NCBI GenBank assembly: GCA_963790065.1 | Contig: CAWBNK010000001.1 | Span: 186,001-250,000 of the forward strand | Direction: 5' to 3' | Length of the DNA: 64,000 bases | From: Palsa-504 sp963790065 | Lineage (GTDB): Bacteria > Actinomycetota > Actinomycetes > Streptosporangiales > Streptosporangiaceae | Part shown: positions 58,455 to 64,000 of the stretch, in pieces | How the letters are laid out: each line of letters begins with the position of its first letter | How positions within the stretch are numbered: the stretch's first letter is position 1 | The notes under the pieces: generated by a model | The model's database searches: none | Told to the model about the DNA's origin: nothing | Seen by the model: only the letters and a program-made list of their open reading frames with translations | Made by a program: the position numbers and the translations under genes

Positions 58455-58813
58455 CCGGACTGGTCGTCTGGACGGTCATCGATGTCCTGCTGCTGACCGC
58501 CGGCCTGGCGTTCTACCTGTTCTGGGTGGGCACCCTGCTCACCAGGATCGCCGGGAACCTGGAGGAGTGCGCCGACATCGTCCAGACCATCGTCGGCCAC
58601 GCCAAGCTCATCAGGCCCGGAGTCGAGCACATCAACCAGACCGGCGGCGTGGTCGCCGGCGCGCTGCCGCTGCTGTACGACATGGCTGAGGGCATCGTGA
58701 CCGGAGTGACGCCGATGCCGGAACGGCCCGCCGTGCCCGAGCCGGCCCGCCCGGCCTCAGGAACGCGCCGCTCGCGGCTGCTCGACGCCGTGGGGTTCCG
58801 GCCGGGATCGTAA
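58451..58813 (+). CDS. small cox-linked membrane protein 5
   Basis: A 120-residue protein and the longest of the five: one membrane helix at about 4-26 (VVWTVIDVLLLTAGLAFYLF), a helical tail (LLTRIAGNLEECADIVQTIV, then GHAKLIRPGVEHINQTGGVV and GALPLLYDMAEGIV), and a Pro/Arg-rich C-terminus. Coupled to protein 4 by ATGA. The last cistron of the cox operon; the convergent GIY-YIG-like gene ends two bases beyond it. Function unknown. Confidence 0.72.
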   Translation: MTGLVVWTVIDVLLLTAGLAFYLFWVGTLLTRIAGNLEECADIVQTIVGHAKLIRPGVEHINQTGGVVAGALPLLYDMAEGIVTGVTPMPERPAVPEPARPASGTRRSRLLDAVGFRPGS

Positions 58814-58815
58814 GG

Positions 58816-59259
58816 TCAGCCCGGGGCGCCCGCCGGGCGCTCCGGGTCCTTGGCCAGGCTGGGGGAGGAGGATGTGGTCTCGCCGATCCACTGGTCCTTC
58901 CAGGCCTGCTCGTACTGCTGGTCGTTGCAGCGCGGCTGGTAGATCGCGGTCAGCTCCCTGGCGATCTGCTCCCGGTGGCCCAGGCCGCCGCCGGGCACCT
59001 CGTAGGTGCAGATGTAGACCTTGAATTTCGATCCCGCCCGCTTGATCCAGCAGTGCGCACGGGGGTGCTGGAACGGGAAGCGCTCGGTGGTCAGGTCGTC
59101 GGAGTGGCCCACGTAGATGACCGCGTACCGGTCCGGCCTGGTCTCCGGGTCGGGCTTGTACGCGATCACGTACACGGCTGCCGCCGCGGACGGCGTCCAG
59201 CCGGCCAGCACCCGGGGCCCCTCGAACGGGTACCCGGCCAGCGACCCGAGCCTGATCAC
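58816..59259 (-). CDS. GIY-YIG-like small protein
   Basis: A 147-residue protein with VYVIAYKPDPETRPDRYAVI and YVGHSDDLTTERFPFQHPRA, which line up with the GIY-YIG nuclease pattern (V-Y-V ... I-Y-V-G-x-S-x-D-L). The Glu-containing HREQIARELTAIYQPRCN with the terminal Asn matches the end of the domain. The pattern is weak, so a degenerate or non-nuclease role is possible. GTG at 59259 overlaps the upstream gene by 4 bases (GTGA), so it belongs to a short operon with 59256-59534, facing the cox operon. Confidence 0.55.
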   Translation of the reverse strand: MIRLGSLAGYPFEGPRVLAGWTPSAAAAVYVIAYKPDPETRPDRYAVIYVGHSDDLTTERFPFQHPRAHCWIKRAGSKFKVYICTYEVPGGGLGHREQIARELTAIYQPRCNDQQYEQAWKDQWIGETTSSSPSLAKDPERPAGAPG

Positions 59260-59534
59260 CCGAGGTCGTCCTCGGCCTCGCTGACCGCCTCGGTCCGCAC
59301 CACCGGAGCGGCAGGCAGGCCCGCCTTGGCGGCGGCCCTGGCGAACTCCGAGGTTGCCCTGGTGATCGCCTCCTCATGGCTGTCCGCCTCGACGATCAGC
59401 TGTGCACCGTACCGGTTGGTGCCGATCCCGGTGGCGATCCCGCCGCTGGCGGCCACCGCGTCGGCCAGCTCCACGATCTCCTCGCGGGTCAGCACGCGGT
59501 CGCCCTCGGCCTCGATCCCCACGCTCCATCTCAC
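59256..59534 (-). CDS. small conserved protein, function unknown
   Basis: A 92-residue acidic protein, MRWSVGIEAEGDRVLTREEI and IVELADAVAASGGIATGIGT, then GAQLIVEADSHEEAITRATS. This is a compact alpha/beta pattern without Cys, membrane segment or known motif. The N-terminal strand plus two helices resembles small ferredoxin-like folds. GTG at 59534 with GGGAG upstream. Coupled to the GIY-YIG-like gene and downstream of CoxE in the same direction, so it may be part of the CoxD-CoxE operon. Function unknown. Confidence 0.6.
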   Translation of the reverse strand: MRWSVGIEAEGDRVLTREEIVELADAVAASGGIATGIGTNRYGAQLIVEADSHEEAITRATSEFARAAAKAGLPAAPVVRTEAVSEAEDDLG

Positions 59535-59556
59535 CGCGCACTCCCGCCGGATGTTC

Positions 59557-60675
59557 TTAGTTAAGGGTTGGCAGCAGCGTAGCGAGTTTCTCCAGGCTGG
59601 CTAGATCATGGCCGGACAGCAGCAGGTCAACGTGCGGCGCGGCGACCATCATGCCGAGCGTGCTGGGCCGGAAGCCGGGGTCGTCGCCCTTGTGCGGGTT
59701 CAGCCAGACCAGCCGGTGGCTGAGCCGGGCCAGCCGTTCCATCGCGGCGGCCAGGACGGCGGGATCCCCGCGGTCCAGGCCGTCGGAACAGATCACCACG
59801 ATGCCGCCCCGGCACAGCCCGCGGCGGGCCCAGTCCCGGACGAAGGCGTCCAGGCTGTCGCCGATCCTGGTCCCGCCGTCCCAGTCGAACGCGGCCCGCG
59901 CGGCTCGCTCCAGGGCCTCGTCCGGGCGGCGGCACTCCATCGCCCCGGTCACCCGGGTCAGCCTGGTCCCGAAGCAGAACACCTCGACCCGCCCGGCGGC
60001 CCGGGCCGCCGAGTGCGCGAACTGCAGCAGGCTGCGCGAGTAGTCGGCCATCGACCCTGAGATGTCCAGGATGAGGATCAGCGGCCGCAGCCGGACCTTC
60101 CGCCGCCGCCAGTACAGCCGGGCGGGCTCCCCGTGCATGCGCATGGACTCCCTGACCGTCCGCCGGGGGTCGGGACGGGACCCGGACCGGGCGGGCATGC
60201 TCCGGCGGGTCCGGCGGCGCGGCGGGGTCAGCCGGATCCTGCTCATGATCCGGCGCAGGGCCGCGAGTTCCTCGGGCGTGCAGGCGGCGAACGCCTTGTG
60301 CTTGAGCGCGTCGGCATCCGAGGCCATTAGGCCTAGCACGGCTTCGTCCTGCTCGCCGGCCTCGCCCGGCTCGGTGGACGGCATGGCCAGCGCGCCCTGG
60401 GCCTGCAGCGACGCACGCAGCATCAGGGTCAGCTGCTCGTCCGGCCCCCCAGCACCCAGGAAGAACCGGCGGAACACCTCGTCGTACCTGGCAATGTCGT
60501 CATGGCGGTTGACCAGCGTGGTCCGCCCGGCCCAGTACAGGTCGCTCAGGTCGGCCGGATCGAGCTTGCTCAGAGCCGCGCAGTAGACCAGCACGTCCCC
60601 TGAGCCGACGGCCAGCCCGGCCGAGCGCAGCTCGGCGGCGAAACTCGCCAGCAGCTCGGTGAACGGCTCAGGCAC
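59557..60675 (-). CDS. coxE: CoxE-like VWA domain protein
   Basis: A 372-residue protein. The N-terminal half (EPFTELLASFAAELRSAGLA, SDLYWAGRTTLVNRHDDIAR) is characteristic of CoxE. The C-terminal VWA domain has the MIDAS motif DISGSM at about 204-209, FCFGTRLTRVT, the DGGTRIGDSL loop, and VICSDGLDRGD. In CO oxidisers CoxE works with CoxD and CoxF in assembling the Mo-S-Cu site. I chose the GTG at 60675, which overlaps the CoxD stop by 8 bases (GTGCCTGA); the longer upstream frame is spurious. Confidence 0.88.
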   Translation of the reverse strand: MPEPFTELLASFAAELRSAGLAVGSGDVLVYCAALSKLDPADLSDLYWAGRTTLVNRHDDIARYDEVFRRFFLGAGGPDEQLTLMLRASLQAQGALAMPSTEPGEAGEQDEAVLGLMASDADALKHKAFAACTPEELAALRRIMSRIRLTPPRRRTRRSMPARSGSRPDPRRTVRESMRMHGEPARLYWRRRKVRLRPLILILDISGSMADYSRSLLQFAHSAARAAGRVEVFCFGTRLTRVTGAMECRRPDEALERAARAAFDWDGGTRIGDSLDAFVRDWARRGLCRGGIVVICSDGLDRGDPAVLAAAMERLARLSHRLVWLNPHKGDDPGFRPSTLGMMVAAPHVDLLLSGHDLASLEKLATLLPTLN

Positions 60676-61555
60676 CTGAGGTGATCTCCTGCAGGTTGTC
60701 CCGCACGACCTCGAGGTCGTCCCGGTCCTTGACGACGGCGCCCAGGGTGGCCTGCGCGTTGTCGACATCGAGGTCCGACTCGCCGAGGAAGTCCAGGGTC
60801 CGGGCCCAGTCGATGGTTTCCGCCACGCCGGGCGGCTTGGCCAGGTCAAGCTCACGCAGCCGGTGAACCGCGGACACCACCTTGCGGGCCAGGTCGGCCG
60901 GGACACCGGGCTGGCGGATCAGCACGATCTCCACCTCGCGCTCCGCGTTCGGGTAATCGATCCAGTGGTATAGGCAGCGGCGCTTCAGCGCGTCGTGCAG
61001 CTCGCGGGTGCGGTTGGAGGTGAGGACCACTAGAGGCGGGCTCTCGGCCTTGATCGTGCCGATCTCGGGGATGCTGATCTGGAAATCTGACAGCACTTCG
61101 AGCAGGAAGGCCTCGAACTCGTCATCGGCCCGGTCGATCTCGTCGATCAGCAGCACGGCCTGGTCGCCGGCCCGGACCGCTTCCAGCAGCGGTCGTTCCA
61201 GCAGGAACTTCGGGCCGAACAGCTTGTCCACCGCGTCGGCGTCGGCCACCTGATGCTCGGACAGTGCCCTGATATGCAGCATCTGCCTGGCGTAGTCCCA
61301 CTCGTAAAGCGCCTGGTTGGTATCGATGCCCTCGTAGCACTGCAACCGGATGAGCCGGCGGCCGAAGACCGACGCCATGACCTTGGCCACCTCGGTCTTG
61401 CCCACCCCGACCTCGCCCTCGAGGAGAACGGGGCGATCGAGTGACAGCGCCACGAACAGCGCGGTGGACAGCCCGCGGTCAGCCAGGTAACCGCCCTGGC
61501 GCAGGGTCTCGGTCAGCTCGCCGACGGACTGCGGGACCTCCATGGCGTGATGCAC
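60668..61555 (-). CDS. coxD: CoxD-like MoxR-type AAA+ ATPase
   Basis: A 295-residue AAA+ ATPase of the MoxR group: Walker A LLEGEVGVGKTEVAKV, Walker B AVLLIDEIDRADDEFEAFL, sensor 1 LVVLTSNRTRELHDA, and the arginine finger region KRRCLYHWIDYPN. CoxD in Afipia carboxidovorans is an ATP-driven chaperone needed for sulfuration of the Mo centre. GTG at 61555 or ATG at 61543 is the start. The gene precedes CoxE with an 8-base overlap. Both run opposite to the structural cox genes. Confidence 0.9.
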   Translation of the reverse strand: MHHAMEVPQSVGELTETLRQGGYLADRGLSTALFVALSLDRPVLLEGEVGVGKTEVAKVMASVFGRRLIRLQCYEGIDTNQALYEWDYARQMLHIRALSEHQVADADAVDKLFGPKFLLERPLLEAVRAGDQAVLLIDEIDRADDEFEAFLLEVLSDFQISIPEIGTIKAESPPLVVLTSNRTRELHDALKRRCLYHWIDYPNAEREVEIVLIRQPGVPADLARKVVSAVHRLRELDLAKPPGVAETIDWARTLDFLGESDLDVDNAQATLGAVVKDRDDLEVVRDNLQEITSGA

Positions 61556-61578
61556 TCTGCCCCGTCGTCCGGCCGCGC

Positions 61579-61836
61579 TTAACGGGACTCAGGCGGCAGG
61601 ACCAGGTCGCGCACGCTGCCCGCGTCCCGGTTCAGCTTGCCTTCCCGCGCCAGCTTCGTCCGCCAGGCCAGGCGCAGGTCGCCGTCGGTCTCTTCGGCCA
61701 GGCCGTCGAAGCCCACGTCGGCCATCTTCTTGCACGCCCTGGTGGGGCCGCAGGCCTCCTCGATGTCCTCAGCCGCCTGGCCCTGGGCGCTCCACACCTC
61801 GCGGAGCACGCTGAGGACCTCTTCTTGCTTGGCCAT
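61579..61836 (-). CDS. small conserved protein before coxD, function unknown
   Basis: An 85-residue helical protein: EEVLSVLREVWSAQGQAAED, a Cys pair in ACGPTRACKKMADVG, and a basic C-terminus with RLAWRTKLAREGKLNRD. GGAGGAGGG lies upstream of the ATG at 61836. Only 23 bases separate it from CoxD, so it heads the CoxDE operon. The two Cys spaced C-x5-C could bind a metal. No known family is recognised. Confidence 0.62.
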   Translation of the reverse strand: MAKQEEVLSVLREVWSAQGQAAEDIEEACGPTRACKKMADVGFDGLAEETDGDLRLAWRTKLAREGKLNRDAGSVRDLVLPPESR

Positions 61837-61960
61837 CCGCAGGCACCCTCCTCCGGTTCACCGGGCGTGCATGTCTCCTACGACTGTATGCCCAGGTCGC
61901 TGACCCGGCGACAGCAGATTAAGAGTTCTCTTATCGGCCCAGCCACCGGCGGCGACAGGG

Positions 61961-63217
61961 CTAGCCTTCCAGGGCGCCGCGCATGGGACGGAACTTCACC
62001 TGGGCCTCGGCCAGCTCGGCGGACGGATCCGAGCCGGCCACGATGCCGCAGCCCGCGAACAGCCGGGCGGAGCGGCCGGATAGCTGGGCGCAGCGCAACG
62101 CGATGCCCCATTCGCCGTTGCCTTCGGCGTCGACCCAGCCGACCGGGCCGGCGTACCGTTCCCGGTCCATGTGCTCGAGCTCGCGGATGAGCTCGAAAGC
62201 GGCTCCGGTAGGAGTGCCGCACACCGCGGCGGTGGGATGAACGGCCGCGGCCAGCGCCAGCGCCGACCGGGGCGTCCCCGTGGGCGCGAGCGTGCCGCGC
62301 ACCCGGGTGCCGAGATGTTGCAGGTTCGGCAGCTTCAGCAGGGCGGGCCTGGCCTCGACGTCGAGCGTGTCGCACAGCGGCCCCAGCGTGTCGCGCATCG
62401 AGGCGACCGCGTAGCTGTGTTCCTCGGTGTTCTTGGCTGAGGCCAGCAGTTCCGCGCCGAGCGCCTCGTCTTCGGCGGGATTACCGCCGCGCGGCGTGGT
62501 GCCGGCCAGGACCAGCGCGCTGACCTCACGCCCGGTCTGCTGGATGAGCAGTTCAGGAGTGGCGCCGACCATGCCGTCGCAGGCGAAGGTGTAGCACTCG
62601 GGATAGCGGGCGGCCAGCCTGCGCAGCAGGATCCGCGGGTCGATGGGCTGGTCGGCGGTCGCATACAGGTCCCGGGCCAGCACCACCTTGCGCAGGCGGC
62701 CCGCCTTGATCGCCGCTACCGCCGCGGCCACGGCCTGCTCCCACTGTGGCGCGGGCAGGCTGCCGTCGTGCCACCTGACGTTGCTGAGCGGATCCGGGAC
62801 GGTGACCGGTTCCGGGCCGGACGGCTGGCCGGGACCGGTTACCGTGGTGAGCCAGGCCCGGCCGCGGCCGTCCCGGCCGAGCACGGTGCGCGGAATGATC
62901 AGCACCGATCCTTCGGACGACGCGTCGAAGGTGAACGTCCCGAACGCGACGGGTCCTGAGCCCCGCACCCGGACCTGGTCGTCGACCTCGGCGGCGTCGA
63001 ACAGGTCCCGGAGCCACTTCTCCCCGGTGGTGAACCGGTCTTCCCCGGCCGGCAGCGTGATCCTGGCCGCCTCGCCCCAGCCCGCCAGTCCGGCGCCGCG
63101 GTGGACCCAGGCGTCGGCGTCTGGCTGGGCAAGCTGGGCGAGAAGGTCTCCGGAGTCGGGGACGGCGACGGTGCGGACGAGGAGCCGTCCGGCGTCCCGG
63201 CGGCTCAGCACCGCCAC
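61961..63217 (-). CDS. menF: isochorismate synthase (menaquinone pathway)
   Basis: A 418-residue chorismate-utilising enzyme. The general base Lys is in RKVVLARDLYATADQP. ALVLAGTTPRGGNPAEDEAL, SYAVASMRDTLGPLCDTLDV, AAVCGTPTGAAFELIRELEH and GCGIVAGSDPSAELAEAQVK are the conserved active-site and Mg motifs of isochorismate synthases. It supplies isochorismate to MenD at 48-49.7 kb. GTG start at 63217. It is separate from menBCD-menE, on the other side of the cox locus, about 12 kb away. Confidence 0.92.
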   Translation of the reverse strand: MAVLSRRDAGRLLVRTVAVPDSGDLLAQLAQPDADAWVHRGAGLAGWGEAARITLPAGEDRFTTGEKWLRDLFDAAEVDDQVRVRGSGPVAFGTFTFDASSEGSVLIIPRTVLGRDGRGRAWLTTVTGPGQPSGPEPVTVPDPLSNVRWHDGSLPAPQWEQAVAAAVAAIKAGRLRKVVLARDLYATADQPIDPRILLRRLAARYPECYTFACDGMVGATPELLIQQTGREVSALVLAGTTPRGGNPAEDEALGAELLASAKNTEEHSYAVASMRDTLGPLCDTLDVEARPALLKLPNLQHLGTRVRGTLAPTGTPRSALALAAAVHPTAAVCGTPTGAAFELIRELEHMDRERYAGPVGWVDAEGNGEWGIALRCAQLSGRSARLFAGCGIVAGSDPSAELAEAQVKFRPMRGALEG

Positions 63218-63260
63218 GCTGCCGTCCGCGTCATCCGGTCACCCGCCACGAACCCATATT

Positions 63261-64000
63261 CTAGGTGCCGTGCGTGACTGCCTCGCCTTGCGGGGGGGTC
63301 ACAGGGGTCGTCCCCCCTGACTGGCGTTCCGGGTGCGCCAGCTTGCTCGGCCACCATATGTGCCGCCCGATGTCCAAGGTCAGCGAGGTCACGAGCACGG
63401 ACCTGACCACGATCGTGTCCAGCAAGACGCCCACCGCGACCGCGAACCCGATCTCGGTGAACTCGACCAGTGGCAGGGTGCCGAGGACGGCGAAGGTACC
63501 GGCCAGCACCAGACCGGCCGACGTGATCACGCCGCCGGTCGCGGCCAGGCCGGTCAGCGCCCCGCGGCGCGTCCCGGACCGGATGGATTCCTCGCGGACC
63601 CGGGTCATCAGGAAGATGTTGTAGTCAATGCCCAGCGCCACCAGGAACACGAAGACGAACAGCGGTACCGAGGTATCCGCGCCCGCGAACCCGAACACGT
63701 GACCGAAGAACAGCGAGGAGATGCCCAGCGCCGCGCCGAAAGACAGCACGACGGTGGCGATGAGCACCAGCGGCGCCACGATCGCCCGCAGCAGCAGGGA
63801 CAGGATGATGAGCACCACGCCGAGGATCAGCGGGATGAGCAGGTCCCGGTCATGGGCCGCGGCCGCCTCCACGTCTTTGTTGATGGCCGTGCCGCCGCCC
63901 ACCTTCGCGTCCGCGCCCGGGATGGCGTGAACCTTGGTCCGTATCTGGTCTACCAGCGTGTACGCGCCTGGGCTGTCTGGCGGGATCGCCATGGTGGCCT
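63261..64000 (-). CDS. MmpL/MMPL-type RND transporter, C-terminal part (5' end beyond window)
   Basis: At least 246 residues, continuing past the right edge. The visible part is the C-terminal half of an MMPL transporter: LIPLILGVVLIILSLLLRAI, VAPLVLIATVVLSFGAALGI, VPLFVFVFLVALGIDYNIFL with the family motif GIDYN, then TRVREESIRSGTRRGALTGL and GFAVAVGVLLDTIVVRSVLV (D-T-I-V-V-R-S), and a soluble tail of about 45 residues. In actinobacteria these export lipids, siderophores or drugs. The substrate is unknown. Confidence 0.85.
   Translation of the reverse strand, partial: ATMAIPPDSPGAYTLVDQIRTKVHAIPGADAKVGGGTAINKDVEAAAAHDRDLLIPLILGVVLIILSLLLRAIVAPLVLIATVVLSFGAALGISSLFFGHVFGFAGADTSVPLFVFVFLVALGIDYNIFLMTRVREESIRSGTRRGALTGLAATGGVITSAGLVLAGTFAVLGTLPLVEFTEIGFAVAVGVLLDTIVVRSVLVTSLTLDIGRHIWWPSKLAHPERQSGGTTPVTPPQGEAVTHGT

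Overview
The window is a very GC-rich (about 70 % by eye) chromosomal segment of an actinobacterium. Evidence: GTG starts are frequent, third codon positions are almost always G or C, the primary-type sigma factor is HrdB-like, and there are acVLRF1, mycothiol-type DinB, CGNR and ECF41 proteins and menaquinone genes. A Form I carbon monoxide dehydrogenase marks the organism as a probable aerobic CO oxidiser, a trait known from soil Actinomycetia. I do not assign a genus. No tRNA, rRNA or CRISPR array is visible.

Layout. 1-3.4 kb: translation genes (SseB fragment, acVLRF1 release factor, ABC-F ATPase) and a small helix-turn-helix protein. 3.5-9.9 kb: three ABC exporter half-transporters, the first broken by a one-base frameshift, and a divergent TetR regulator with a candidate operator. 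9.9-13.7 kb: sulfotransferase, GH15 glycosidase, small lipoprotein, AhpD-like protein. 13.9-16.7 kb: NitT/TauT-type ABC importer. 16.7-19.4 kb: a three-gene sugar operon (isomerase, oxidoreductase, isomerase). 19.6-28.3 kb: an Opp/Dpp-type ABC importer with a LacI regulator, divergent from a GH1 beta-glucosidase, with two LacI-type operators between them. 28.3-42.1 kb: assorted single genes (VOC, ECF41 sigma, phosphotransferase, DinB, GNAT, hydrolase, Pol I-like polymerase, trpS with a complete Trp attenuator, frameshifted MFS exporter, CGNR regulator, aldo/keto reductase, LtrA, amino-acid dehydrogenase) and an IS110 relic. 42.3-44.8 kb: MBL-fold hydrolase and a HrdB-like sigma factor, separated by a strong hairpin. 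44.9-49.7 kb: menE divergent from a translationally coupled menBCD; menF lies at 62-63 kb. 49.8-61.8 kb: the CO dehydrogenase locus. The window ends inside an MmpL-type transporter.

The CO locus is the most interesting part. A LysR gene precedes coxM-coxS-coxL in Form I order, and CoxL carries the diagnostic AYRCSFR loop. Then come a CoxF/XdhC protein fused to a C-terminal YHS metal-binding domain, a CoxG-like protein, and five consecutive small single-pass membrane proteins of 75-120 residues that I cannot name. On the other strand, converging on them, are CoxD (AAA+), CoxE (VWA) and three small proteins. A working model is that LysR controls expression, CoxD/E/F mature the Mo-S-Cu centre, CoxG and the small membrane proteins dock the enzyme at the membrane, and menaquinone made by the flanking men genes accepts the electrons.

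At least ten start codons, including that of the Trp leader peptide, have a TANNNT hexamer exactly 6-7 bases upstream and no Shine-Dalgarno sequence. This indicates leaderless transcripts. Two genes (ABC exporter, MFS exporter) carry single-base frameshifts, and a third (alpha/beta hydrolase) lacks a stop at its domain end. Raw-read checking is needed to separate mutation from assembly error.
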